Position numbers and translations under genes: made by a program. A stretch of DNA of 64,000 nt from the NCBI GenBank assembly GCA_022340185.1, contig JAJDOK010000135.1:1-64000 (forward strand), in the 5' to 3' direction. Every line of letters begins with the position of its first letter. Positions within the stretch are counted from its first letter, which is position 1. The notes below the pieces were generated by a model, which saw only the letters and a list, made by a program, of their open reading frames with translations, was not told where the DNA came from and made no database searches. This document shows positions 31,721 to 40,805 of this stretch, one piece after another. This stretch comes from Salaquimonas sp. (GTDB lineage Bacteria > Pseudomonadota > Alphaproteobacteria > Rhizobiales > Rhizobiaceae).

Positions 31721-32308
31721 ATGAACGACAAGACCGACAGCCTTGAAGGCCAGTTCCTGATCGCCATGCCCAGCATGGGCGATCCGCGTTTCGAGCGCAC
31801 CGTTATCTATCTATGCGCACATTCGCAGGAAGGCGCGATGGGTTTCGTCATCAATCAGGTCATGGAACGCCCGTCAATGCTCGATTTCATGCGTCAGCTT
31901 TCCATCATCAGCGAAGACGAGGAAGACGGCATTCCCGAGGAATTGCAGCACACACCGCTCCACACTGGCGGTCCCGTCGAGCCGGGCCGCGGCTTCGTGC
32001 TTCATTCGCCTGAATACCATCTGGAGACGACTGTGCGCGTCGATGATCAGGTTTCGCTGACGGCAACGCTCGAAATCCTGCGTGCCATCGCCACCGGGCG
32101 CGGACCGAAGCGCGTCATGCTGGCGCTGGGATATTCCGGCTGGGCCAGCGGCCAGCTCGAGGAGGAAATCGCCGCCAATGGCTGGCTGACCTCGCCGGCC
32201 GATGCCGCGATATTGTTCGATGCCGCCGACGAATCGAAATATGAGCGCGCCCTGCGCCGCCTTGGCATCGATCCAAGCTTTTTATCCGGTGAAGCCGGGC
32301 ATGCATAA
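31721..32308 (+). CDS. YqgE/AlgH family protein
   Basis: A 195-residue cytoplasmic protein of the UPF0301 (YqgE/AlgH) family: LEGQFLIAMPSMGDPRFERT, HSQEGAMGFVINQ, HTGGPVEPGRGFVLHS and LALGYSGWASGQLEEEI. Length and motifs match the family. Its molecular role is not established; AlgH was first linked to alginate regulation in Pseudomonas. The ATG at 31721 has AAGGAAAGC upstream. A hairpin directly follows the gene. Confidence 0.93.
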   Translation: MNDKTDSLEGQFLIAMPSMGDPRFERTVIYLCAHSQEGAMGFVINQVMERPSMLDFMRQLSIISEDEEDGIPEELQHTPLHTGGPVEPGRGFVLHSPEYHLETTVRVDDQVSLTATLEILRAIATGRGPKRVMLALGYSGWASGQLEEEIAANGWLTSPADAAILFDAADESKYERALRRLGIDPSFLSGEAGHA

Positions 32309-32676
32309 CTGGTTTTCGTAAAGCCTCCGGCTTTACGCCCGTTCACGGGCTCTGTTTCGCTCACGCTGGTTCGGGCCTTGCCCTCACGGCTCCGCGGGGG
32401 CGTCGCAGGTGCGACGGTCGCTCTTCGCTCCTGCGCTCCGCGCTGTATCTGAAAAACTCACGGCCGTACACGGCTTTGCCGCTGGACCGCGTGAGTGCGA
32501 CCTGCCAAGTGACCGGGATTGGCCGACAGGCTCTTCGCCTGCTGGGGAGTTCCCTCGAAATGCCTTTCCCGAGAGTGGCCGGACTACGCCCCCTCCGTGG
32601 CAGGGCAAGCTTCCGCGACCAGCCCAAGCGTCAGCCCGTGAATGGACGCCGGGACGGAGGTTCCGGCGGAAACTAA
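32309..32676. other. Hairpin-rich intergenic element of 368 bp
   Basis: No convincing gene is present, though short frames are open on both strands. It begins with a 9-bp stem CGTAAAGCC-TCC-GGCTTTACG (32317-32337), possibly the yqgE terminator. GCCCGT-TC-ACGGGC (32337-32350) and GTCGCA-GG-TGCGAC (about 32402-32415) follow. The texture of short palindromes in GC-rich DNA suggests an intergenic mosaic repeat. Confidence 0.5.
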
Positions 32677-35511
32677 TTATTGCCCCGCGAGGCGATATTC
32701 CTCGGCGACCAGATTGGCTGCTTCCTCGACGCTCTTTGCTTCACCGAACAGGAAGCCCTGACCGTATTCGCAGCCCATCTGGTACAGTTCGTTGGCGTCG
32801 GATTCGAATTCCAGCCCTTCGGCGATGACCTTCTGGCCCAACCCGTGCGCCATGGCGATGATCGAGCGGATGACAATCGAGCGCTCGCTTTTCTCGCGCG
32901 CCTGCACGAAGGATTTGTCGATCTTGATCGTGTCGAAGGGGAACCGCATTATATAGGCGAGGTTAGAGTAGCCGGTGCCAAAATCGTCCATCGACAGGCC
33001 GACCCCCAGCGACTTGATCTGGTTGAGCACCTGCGCGGAATTTTCCGGGTTCTCCATCACCAGACCCTCGGTCAGTTCGATGCGCACGCGCTCCGGCGGC
33101 AGGTTCGTCCGGGTCAGCACGTTGCGGATGTCGGCGACGATGTCGTGGCGCAGGATCTCGCGGCTTGAAATGTTGATGGATATGAAGATGTCCGGATCGC
33201 CGCTGCGCTCGATGATCTTCTTGAAATCGCGCGCCGCCGTGCTGATCACATGCCGCCCGATGTCATTGATCAGACCGGAGCGCTCCGCCATCGGCACGAA
33301 GTCGGATGGCGAGACCGTGCCGAGCTTGGGATGCTGCCAGCGCACCAGCGCTTCGAAACCGGCGATCGTGCGGTCGTCGAGATGGACAATCGGCTGGTAG
33401 AGGACGGAAATCTGGCCGCGTACGATGGCATCCTTCAGTTCCTCCAGTAGCACGGAGACCTCGTCCTTGCCGACGCGGAAGGCGGGCCGGAAGGGTTCGA
33501 TACGGTTTCCGCCGAAACGCTTGGCATGCAGCATGGCGAGTTCGGCATCGCGCAGTACGTCATTGGCCGTGCGGTGATCGGTCGTCCATGTGGCAATGCC
33601 GATCGAGGCGGTCAGCTCGATTTCCTCGCCGGCGAACTGGACCGGCGCCTTCAGCGTCCGCCTCAGAAGATCGGCAAAGGCGGCGATCTTGTCGGGCGCG
33701 GTTTCGGAGACGAGCAGCACGGCAAACTGGTCGCCGCCAAGCCGGGCAAGGCAATCGCCCTCCTTCAGTAGACGGGAGAAACGGCGCGCCACGGTCAGCA
33801 GGATCGTGTCGCCCACGCCGAAGCCGAGCCGCGAATTCAGTTCGCGGAAATGGTCGATATTGATGTGGTAGATGGATGGGCGCGCGGTGGCGTTCTTGCG
33901 CGCCATCGTGATGACGGTCTCGAGACGGCTGACCAGCAATTGCCGGTTGTCCAGGCCGGTCAGATTGTCGTGCACGCTGTCATGCAGCAGCCTTTCCTCG
34001 GCATTTTTGGCGTCGGTGACGTCTGTGACGCTGCCGACGCAGCGGATCACCTCTCCGTCGACGCCGAGCAGCGGTCGGCTGCGCAGCGCGAACCAGTGAT
34101 AATGGCCGCTGTCGCTGCGCATGCGGAAGGTCTGCGAGATACGGCCGCGCCGGTGTTCGACGATGGCATCAAGCGTGATGCGGAAGCGGTCGCGGTCATT
34201 GGGATGCAGCACGCTCATCCAGTTGCGCGCCGGTCCGTTGAGCGCCTTTTCGTTGAGGCCCAGGATCTGCGCGGCTTCCGGTCCGGTGTGGATAAAATCG
34301 CGCGCTACATCCCAGTCCCACACGATATAGCCCGAGCCGGTCAGCGCCAGGGCCTGGCGTTCGACATCGCTGACGAGACCTTCGGCGAGTGCGCCGCCGG
34401 CAAAGGCATGCTGCATCACGGTGAAGCCGAGCAGCATGACCAGCAGCACCAACCCGCCCGACAATGCCGGTTGGATGATGTCGTTGGACAATTGCCCGGT
34501 GATCGTCAGCCATGCGCCGAACAGCCAGGTAAGCATCAGGATCCAGGTCGGGATCAGCATCACGGCGCGGTCGTAGCGGTGCCACGACAGGTAGAGGATA
34601 AGACCGGCGCCGACCACCCCGGTCAGCGCGAACGATATCCGCGCGATGCCTGACGCAACATCGGGGAATGCAACCGATACGCCGATCAGCACGACCAGCA
34701 ACAATAGCCACGCCATCGCAACGGTGGAAAAATGCGTGTGCCATCGATTGAGGTTCAGATAGGCGTACAGGAAGATAATGAGGGCAGCGGCGAGAAACAC
34801 TTCCGTGCCAGCCCGCCAGACCGGCAAATTGGAGGTGGTGATCGAGATCACCCTGTCCCAGAAGCCGAAATCGACGCAGACATAGGCGAGCACGCCCCAG
34901 GCGAGCGCCGCCGTGGCGGGAAACACCGCCGTTCCCTTGACCACGAACAGGATGGTCAGGAACACGGCGAGCAGGCCGGAAATGCCGAGCACGATACCGC
35001 GGTAAAGCGTGTAGGAATTGACCGTGTCCTTGTAGGCTTCCGGATCCCACAGATAGAGACGTGGCAGGCGCGGCGAGCGCAGTTCGGCGACGAAGGTGAC
35101 GACCACGCCAGGGTCGAGCGTTACCAGAAAGGAATCGGCCTCGCGGTCTTCGGCCGGTTCCAGAGAAAAGCCCTCGCTCGGCGTGATCGCCGAGACGCGC
35201 TTGGAATCCAGATCGGGCCAGAAGACTCCCGATCCGACCAGGCGGTAGTGCGGCGCCACGATCAGCCGGTCGATCTGCTCATTGGTGTTGTTGGCGAGCG
35301 CGAAAACGGCCCAGTTCGTGACCTTGTCGGGATTCTTGGCGCGCACCTCGACGCGGCGCACGATGCCGTCATGGTCGGGGGCGGTCGAAACCTTCACGCT
35401 TTCGGAGCGTTCGGTGTAGAGTTCGACCGCCGCGGTAAGGTCGATCGCCCTGTCGTCGCGCGACACGCTGACCGGCTCCAGCGCCATCGCGCTCGAGACA
35501 TACCCGACCAC
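32677..35511 (-). CDS. Membrane GGDEF/EAL protein with PAS domain
   Basis: A 944-residue cyclic-di-GMP protein. The order is a periplasmic beta domain (about 10-165, 7TMR-DISM-like), seven or eight transmembrane helices (about 170-375), PAS (about 390-500), GGDEF (about 520-680) and EAL (about 700-935). The GGDEF core reads GGDQF (592-596), so cyclase activity is doubtful. The EAL site is intact (EAL at 720-722, DDFGTGYSNLAY, KIDKSFV, AEGLE), so phosphodiesterase activity is likely. GTG 35511 is the first ordinary start, but a matching hydrophobic segment (FRTLLLCFLLVSG) lies just upstream in frame; the true start may be non-canonical near 35577. Confidence 0.88.
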   Translation of the reverse strand: MVGYVSSAMALEPVSVSRDDRAIDLTAAVELYTERSESVKVSTAPDHDGIVRRVEVRAKNPDKVTNWAVFALANNTNEQIDRLIVAPHYRLVGSGVFWPDLDSKRVSAITPSEGFSLEPAEDREADSFLVTLDPGVVVTFVAELRSPRLPRLYLWDPEAYKDTVNSYTLYRGIVLGISGLLAVFLTILFVVKGTAVFPATAALAWGVLAYVCVDFGFWDRVISITTSNLPVWRAGTEVFLAAALIIFLYAYLNLNRWHTHFSTVAMAWLLLLVVLIGVSVAFPDVASGIARISFALTGVVGAGLILYLSWHRYDRAVMLIPTWILMLTWLFGAWLTITGQLSNDIIQPALSGGLVLLVMLLGFTVMQHAFAGGALAEGLVSDVERQALALTGSGYIVWDWDVARDFIHTGPEAAQILGLNEKALNGPARNWMSVLHPNDRDRFRITLDAIVEHRRGRISQTFRMRSDSGHYHWFALRSRPLLGVDGEVIRCVGSVTDVTDAKNAEERLLHDSVHDNLTGLDNRQLLVSRLETVITMARKNATARPSIYHINIDHFRELNSRLGFGVGDTILLTVARRFSRLLKEGDCLARLGGDQFAVLLVSETAPDKIAAFADLLRRTLKAPVQFAGEEIELTASIGIATWTTDHRTANDVLRDAELAMLHAKRFGGNRIEPFRPAFRVGKDEVSVLLEELKDAIVRGQISVLYQPIVHLDDRTIAGFEALVRWQHPKLGTVSPSDFVPMAERSGLINDIGRHVISTAARDFKKIIERSGDPDIFISINISSREILRHDIVADIRNVLTRTNLPPERVRIELTEGLVMENPENSAQVLNQIKSLGVGLSMDDFGTGYSNLAYIMRFPFDTIKIDKSFVQAREKSERSIVIRSIIAMAHGLGQKVIAEGLEFESDANELYQMGCEYGQGFLFGEAKSVEEAANLVAEEYRLAGQ

Positions 35512-35793
35512 TCCGCTGACCAGAAGAAAGCAAAGGAGCAGTGTCCGGAAGGGTATTTTCGGCGCCAGCGATCTCAGCGGCTCAGACCATTCGATTCAGG
35601 TTGAAAGTGAAAGGTTTAGAACACGAAAGCACATGTTTATCCAGCGGATTTGGCTGCAATACGATGATCTGCGAATGTCGGCGCAACGGTCATTTTCTGC
35701 GGCTTGCGGGTTTCCGCAGCGTCATTTTCGCCATGCAGATGCCGGGAGGAATTGTCCCGCCGGAGCGTTCTCCGGCGCTATTGCTAGGCAGCG

Positions 35794-36423
35794 CTAAGCG
35801 CCAATCTTGGCAGCATTCGGGCGCACCGAGCGCGTCAACGTTTCGAAATCCTGACGCAGCATCGCGAACAGGATATGGTCCTGGCGCCGCCCGTCAATCT
35901 CCAGATAGCCGCGCATGATCCCCTCCTGCCTGAAGCCGATGGCTTCCAGCAACCGGATCGAGCGCATATTGCCGGGAATGCAGCCGGCCTCGATGCGTTC
36001 CAGTCCCATTGCACCGAACATTTCGGGAAGCATCAGTTCGACCGCCTTGCGCATGTGGCCGCGCCCCGCATAGCGCTCGCCCATCCAGTAACCGAGCGAG
36101 CAGGTGCGCGCCGCGCCCATTCTGATGTTGGAAAGGCTCAGGCCTCCAAGCAGTTCGCCGCTGCCCTTGGCAAACAGGAAATAGGTGTAGGCGGTGTTTT
36201 CGGCCGCGTCGCGCCGGTAGCGCAGCAGGCGTCGTCTGAAGCCGGTGCGCGTCAGGTCGTCGGCTGGCCAGCGTGGTTCCCAGGGTTTGAGAAAACTGGT
36301 GCTTTCCTCACGCAACTGCCGCCAGGCCGGATAGTCGCCCGGCTCCGGCATTCGCACGAGCAGGCCGTCTCCCGCGACGGGACTTGGCGGATGGGCTGGC
36401 GCATTGAAAAGCCGCAGCCGCAT
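35794..36423 (-). CDS. GNAT family N-acetyltransferase (RimJ/RimL-like)
   Basis: A 209-residue acetyltransferase of the RimJ type, which acetylates protein N-termini or small amines with acetyl-CoA. It shows LGGLSLSNIR, the acetyl-CoA loop in LGYWMGERYAGRGHMRKAV and NMRSIRLLEAIGFRQEGIMRGYLE. The ATG at 36423 lies 8 bp after the M16 peptidase stop, so the two are co-transcribed. The target is unknown. Confidence 0.9.
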   Translation of the reverse strand: MRLRLFNAPAHPPSPVAGDGLLVRMPEPGDYPAWRQLREESTSFLKPWEPRWPADDLTRTGFRRRLLRYRRDAAENTAYTYFLFAKGSGELLGGLSLSNIRMGAARTCSLGYWMGERYAGRGHMRKAVELMLPEMFGAMGLERIEAGCIPGNMRSIRLLEAIGFRQEGIMRGYLEIDGRRQDHILFAMLRQDFETLTRSVRPNAAKIGA

Positions 36424-36431
36424 CTTGGTGC

Positions 36432-37715
36432 CTATTCCGCCGCTGTCGCCGCGCTGTAGCCGAGCCGTTCGGCGACCGCCTCCTGGCGCATGATGCCGGA
36501 GAGCGGTCCGACGGCGGCCAGCGTCGGGTTGCACTGGTGGAAGGTGCGGTTGGCGAGGTCGCGCAGTCTTTCGGTAGAGATCGCCTCGAGGCGCTCGGTC
36601 AATTCCTCATTGGGGATAGGCCGGCCGAACAGCAGGATCTGGCGGGCGATCTGGCCAGCCCGCGAAGCCGGGCTTTCCATGCTCATCATCAGGCTCGAGC
36701 GGATTTGCGCACGAGCCCGGTCGACTTCCGCGTCGCTGATCGACTCGCCGGCGCGCTTCAATTCGTCGATGAGAACGGGCATCAGCTTGTCGAGGTCTTC
36801 CTCGCCCGTGGCCGCATGGAAGCCGAACATGCCAGTATCGGCGAAACCCCAGTGGAAGGCATAGATCGAATAGCACAGTCCGCGCTTTTCGCGCACTTCC
36901 TGGAACAGCCGCGAGGACATGCCGCCTCCAAGCACGGTGGCCAGCAATTGCGAGGCATAGAAGTCGCGCGCGTGATAGGCGCGGCCTTCGAAGCCGAGCA
37001 GCAATTGCGCTTCCTGGAATTCGCGCTGAACGATGGTCTCGCCGCCGCTGTAGAATGCCCGCTGCGGCGCGGCCGGAGCATTGCCCGCAAAATCCGAGAA
37101 CAATTCGCTCGCCTGGCGCACCAGTTCCTCGTGGTCGATCGCGCCGGCGGCCGAAAGCACCATGTTGGAACCGCGGTAATGCGTCGCCAGATAGTCGCGC
37201 AGATCGTCGGCCTTGAAGCCGGAAACGGTTTCAGGCGTTCCCAGGATCGGGCGGCCGATCGGCTGACCGGCATAGGCGGCATCCTGGAACAGATCAAAGA
37301 CGAGATCGTCAGGCGTGTCGTTGGCCGCGCCGATCTCCTGCAGAATGACATGTTGCTCGCGCCTGAGTTCTTCAGCATCGAAGGTCGAATGCGCCAATAT
37401 GTCGTGAAGGATATCGACGGCCAGAGGCACGTCCTCCTTCAGCACCCTGGCGTAATAAGCGGTGGTCTCGACGCTGGTTGCCGCGTTCACCTCGCCGCCG
37501 ACATTCTCGATCTCCTCGGCGATCCGCGCCGCCGAGCGCCCTGTCGTTCCCTTGAAGGCCATGTGTTCGAGCAGATGCGCGACGCCGTGCTGCTCCCGCC
37601 GCTCGTGGCGCGCCCCCGCCTTGACCCACACTCCCAATGCCGCACTTTCAAGATGCGGCATCTCCTCGCTCACCACGGTCAGACCGTTGTCGAGCTTCGA
37701 TACCTGAACACGCAT
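36432..37715 (-). CDS. M16 family zinc peptidase (processing peptidase-like)
   Basis: A 427-residue peptidase related to the beta subunit of mitochondrial processing peptidase. The inverted zinc motif HLLEH (His47, Glu50, His51) is in VAHLLEHMAFKGT, and a third ligand region lies in EELRREQHVILQEI. No signal peptide is seen, so it is probably cytoplasmic; its substrates in bacteria are unclear. It normally follows thrC in rhizobia; here vapBC lies between them. Confidence 0.93.
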   Translation of the reverse strand: MRVQVSKLDNGLTVVSEEMPHLESAALGVWVKAGARHERREQHGVAHLLEHMAFKGTTGRSAARIAEEIENVGGEVNAATSVETTAYYARVLKEDVPLAVDILHDILAHSTFDAEELRREQHVILQEIGAANDTPDDLVFDLFQDAAYAGQPIGRPILGTPETVSGFKADDLRDYLATHYRGSNMVLSAAGAIDHEELVRQASELFSDFAGNAPAAPQRAFYSGGETIVQREFQEAQLLLGFEGRAYHARDFYASQLLATVLGGGMSSRLFQEVREKRGLCYSIYAFHWGFADTGMFGFHAATGEEDLDKLMPVLIDELKRAGESISDAEVDRARAQIRSSLMMSMESPASRAGQIARQILLFGRPIPNEELTERLEAISTERLRDLANRTFHQCNPTLAAVGPLSGIMRQEAVAERLGYSAATAAE

Positions 37716-37789
37716 GAGACCATATTACAGAGGGATGACGGGTGAGTCATTCCCGTTTTCACGATGATGCGTTTTTCTGGCGTATTGGC

Positions 37790-38191
37790 TCAAGGTATTG
37801 TCGCGATATCGGTCGAACGGAATTCCTCGGCGGTTGAGAGAATGAGGACCCCAAGCGCCTTGGCGCATGCGTAATGGAAGCAGTCGGCCAGATTGAGCTT
37901 GTTCGAACCCTTGCGGTAGCGTTCCGCGGCATGAAGCGAATACTCGATCGCAAGCTGAGGTTCCGGCAGGTTGATAACAGCGACGCCTCTGTCGTCCAGA
38001 AAACGTGTCACCAGCCTTCCGGAGAGTTCGAGTGGTGTATCGAGCTTGCGCGAAAGCGCCATTGCCGCTTCCCAGACAGCGATAGGGGAGGTAACGGGTT
38101 CGGATTTCCGCCCGTCAAGCGCGGCGGTGCATCGGCCGGCCTCCTCCTCCTCGCTCAGGATGGCGACGATTGCGGCGGCATCGACAAACAT
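37790..38191 (-). CDS. vapC: VapC family PIN-domain toxin
   Basis: A 133-residue PIN ribonuclease, the toxin of a type II system. The acidic residues are visible: Asp4 (MFVDAAAIVAIL), Glu in AVWEAAMALSRK and Asp in LNLADCFHYACAKA, with the closing STDI segment. VapC toxins cleave specific RNAs such as tRNA when the antitoxin is lost. The ATG overlaps the vapB stop by one base, the usual coupling. It lies between thrC and the M16 gene. Confidence 0.93.
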   Translation of the reverse strand: MFVDAAAIVAILSEEEEAGRCTAALDGRKSEPVTSPIAVWEAAMALSRKLDTPLELSGRLVTRFLDDRGVAVINLPEPQLAIEYSLHAAERYRKGSNKLNLADCFHYACAKALGVLILSTAEEFRSTDIATIP

Positions 38192-38436
38192 CAGCTTTCC
38201 CCGCTGATCTCGTCGTAAAACGATCTCGGCAACGGCTTTCGCGCTTCTGGCGTCAAGGCTATGCCCAACTCCGCGCGTAGCCGCGCGGCAGTTTGCTGAG
38301 CGGTTTCGCTGGCGCGGCGTCGTTCGACTGCCTCGCGCATGGCGATGGCCACAGCCTCGGTCAGGCTGACACCTTCCATCTTGGCGAATTGCCGCGCCAG
38401 GCGGTCGACTTCCGGATTGGTAATGTTGATGGTCAT
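38191..38436 (-). CDS. vapB: VapB family antitoxin (Rv0623 type)
   Basis: An 81-residue antitoxin. Its N-terminal ribbon-helix-helix-like segment (TINITNPEVDRLARQFAKM, then VSLTEAVAIAMREAVERR) should bind operator DNA as a dimer. The C-terminus (LPRSFYDEISGES) should cover the VapC active site. It is likely autoregulated with VapC. The 65 bp to thrC would hold its own promoter. Confidence 0.92.
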   Translation of the reverse strand: MTINITNPEVDRLARQFAKMEGVSLTEAVAIAMREAVERRRASETAQQTAARLRAELGIALTPEARKPLPRSFYDEISGES

Positions 38437-38501
38437 GGTTCACCCGGTTTATGCTTTGTGCATGAAACTAATGTAGGCGATCTACATCAAAAAATCTACA
38501 T

Positions 38502-39884
38502 TCATATCCTTGCCTCGACAAAGGCCTCAACCGCATCGAGATCGTTGGCAATCGTCTCATAGCGCTCCGTCCGCTCCATCAGATCGCCAAGCCATTCGGG
38601 CAATTGCGGGCGCACGCCACAGGCAGCTTCCACCGCGTCGGGGAATTTCGCCGGATGGGCGGTCGACAGAGTCACCATGGCCTCCCCGCCGCTCAGGCGG
38701 GAAGCGACATCGATCCCGATCGCGGTGTGCGGATCGATCAGATAGCCATTGTCGGCGAGCATGGCGGCGATCTGTGTCGCGCATTCGGCCTCGCTCGTGC
38801 TGGCAGCAGCGAAATCGCGTTTGATCGCCACGATCGCTTTCTCGGGCAGGGTGAAGGCGCCGGACTGGGAGAGTCCCGCCATCAGCCGCGAGACGGTGAC
38901 AGCGTCGCGCCCGCAGGCTTCGAAAACCAGCCGCTCGAAATTGGACGATATCTGGATATCCATCGACGGTGAGGTGGTCGCCTTTACACCTGCCATTTCG
39001 TAACGCCCGGTGGCGAGCGTCCGCGCCAGGATGTCGTTCTCGTTGGTGGCGATGACCAGCCGCCTGATCGGCAGCCCCATGCGCTTGGCGGCATAGCCGG
39101 CGAAGATGTCGCCGAAATTGCCGGTCGGCACGGTGAACGAGATGTCGCGGTCCGGCGCGCCGAGGCTGGTCGCGGCGGTGAAGTAGTACACGATCTGCGC
39201 CATGATCCGCGCCCAATTGATCGAATTGACGCCCGAGAGATTCATCCGGTCACGGAAGGCATGGTCGTTGAACATCGCCTTGACCAGAGCCTGGCAGTCG
39301 TCGAATGTTCCCTCGACGGCGAGCGCATGGACATTGGCATCTGCGACGGTTGTCATCTGGCGCTGCTGCACCGGTGAAACCTTGCCGCGCGGAAACAGGA
39401 TGAAGATGTCGGTGTTTTCGCGGCCCCTGAAGGCTTCAATCGCCGCGCCGCCCGTGTCGCCCGAGGTGGCACCGATGATGGTCGCCCTCTGCCCGCGCTC
39501 GGCCAGTACGTGATCCATCAGCCGCGCCAGCAATTGCATGGCCACATCCTTGAAGGCGAGCGTCGGCCCGTGGAAGAGTTCGAGTACCCAGTCGTTCGGC
39601 CCGGTCTGGATCAACGGCGTCACCGCCCGGTGGCGGAAGGTGGCATAGGTGTCGTCCACCATCCGCCCGAAATCGGCAGCGGAAATTTCGTCGTCGACAA
39701 AGGGGGCGAGCACGGCCTTTGCAACCTCACTGTAGGGCTTGCCGGCGAGCGTACGGATTTGCGTGGGTGAAAATTGCGGCCACTCTTCAGGCAGGTAGAG
39801 GCCGCCATCGCGCGCCAGCCCGGCCAGCAGGACGTCGCGGAAACCCATAACAGGGGCGCTGCCCCGGCTGCTGATATACTTCAC
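38502..39884 (-). CDS. thrC: Threonine synthase
   Basis: A 460-residue PLP enzyme converting O-phosphohomoserine to threonine. The PLP lysine is in FHGPTLAFKDVAMQL, followed by ATSGDTGGAAIEAF and the phosphate-binding VPTGNFGDIFAGY. The start is GTG at 39884, giving the family N-terminus KYISSRGSAP with an AGG upstream. A longer open frame to 39977 adds unrelated residues. The partner thrB lies at 28.6 kb. Confidence 0.95.
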   Translation of the reverse strand: MKYISSRGSAPVMGFRDVLLAGLARDGGLYLPEEWPQFSPTQIRTLAGKPYSEVAKAVLAPFVDDEISAADFGRMVDDTYATFRHRAVTPLIQTGPNDWVLELFHGPTLAFKDVAMQLLARLMDHVLAERGQRATIIGATSGDTGGAAIEAFRGRENTDIFILFPRGKVSPVQQRQMTTVADANVHALAVEGTFDDCQALVKAMFNDHAFRDRMNLSGVNSINWARIMAQIVYYFTAATSLGAPDRDISFTVPTGNFGDIFAGYAAKRMGLPIRRLVIATNENDILARTLATGRYEMAGVKATTSPSMDIQISSNFERLVFEACGRDAVTVSRLMAGLSQSGAFTLPEKAIVAIKRDFAAASTSEAECATQIAAMLADNGYLIDPHTAIGIDVASRLSGGEAMVTLSTAHPAKFPDAVEAACGVRPQLPEWLGDLMERTERYETIANDLDAVEAFVEARI

Positions 39885-40077
39885 CTTTGTTCGCCTGTCG
39901 GCGCCCCCTGTTGGCATATTGCCCTTGCGGGCGCGGTGTAGCCCGGTTTGTTTCCGATTTCCATCATCGGCGCGCAATTCAGCCCCATTCGCCTTCTATT
40001 TGCCCCTATTCGCAAAGCCGGCCGGCTCCTGCTATAGAGCCTCGGTTTTCGTTGGAAGTATCGAAGGTGTGAATGCA

Positions 40078-40710
40078 ATGGGTAATCGGTTCGTGGCGTG
40101 GGGCCCGACCCGCAAATGGCCGCTATTGATGTTGGCACTGGCATTGGCGGCCTGCAATTCGACCGGCGGCAACAGTGTGGAGAACACACTCGACCCGCTG
40201 CAGGTGGCCGGCGACAAGCCGAAGGTCGACGAAGTCGACGATATCAGGGGTTACTGCCCCAAGATCGTCATGCGCGCCGGCACACAGACCCATGACGTCT
40301 ATCCCGCCAAGATGAAGAAGGACGATCCGCAGAAGGAAAAGAAATTGCGGTTCCGCGCCACCATCACCGACGTGGTGCGCGAGTGCAATTACGAGGGCGA
40401 TACCCTGAATATCAGGGTCGGCGTGGCCGGCCGGCTGATTTCCGGTCCGACCGGCGAGACCGGTGATTTCACCATGCCGATTCGCGTTGCCGTCACGCAG
40501 GGCGATTCCGTCCTCTATTCGAAATTGCAGGATTTCGCCGCCCAGATTCCCGCCGGCCAGGCGAATGCGACCTTCTCCTATATCGACAACGACATTTCCA
40601 TTCCCAGGCCGCAGCATCAAAACATCATCATCTATGCCGGCTTCGACGAATTGCGGGTCGATCTGCCAAACGCCGTGCCGGCCAAGGATAGCCTGTCACG
40701 GGTCAACTGA
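40078..40710 (+). CDS. Hypothetical lipoprotein
   Basis: A 210-residue protein with a lipoprotein signal (hydrophobic stretch ending LALALAAC, lipidated Cys about residue 23). The mature domain is largely beta (RFRATITDVVRECNY, LNIRVGVAGRLISG, FTMPIRVAVTQGD). It resembles uncharacterised rhizobial envelope lipoproteins. It is divergent from thrC. The ATG at 40078 follows AAGG. No function was recognised. Confidence 0.8.
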   Translation: MGNRFVAWGPTRKWPLLMLALALAACNSTGGNSVENTLDPLQVAGDKPKVDEVDDIRGYCPKIVMRAGTQTHDVYPAKMKKDDPQKEKKLRFRATITDVVRECNYEGDTLNIRVGVAGRLISGPTGETGDFTMPIRVAVTQGDSVLYSKLQDFAAQIPAGQANATFSYIDNDISIPRPQHQNIIIYAGFDELRVDLPNAVPAKDSLSRVN

Positions 40711-40805
40711 AGTTTCGGCGCGGCCATTTTCACGGACGATGCTTGCATTTACCGGCGCAAAGCTGATGATCGCCACTCGGTCCTTCGGGATGGGGAGGCG
40801 TCACC

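Noticed and set aside
32361-32828. Short open frames on both strands after yqgE
   Set aside because: They overlap each other, lack ribosome sites and carry no domain; the region is better described as a non-coding, hairpin-rich element.
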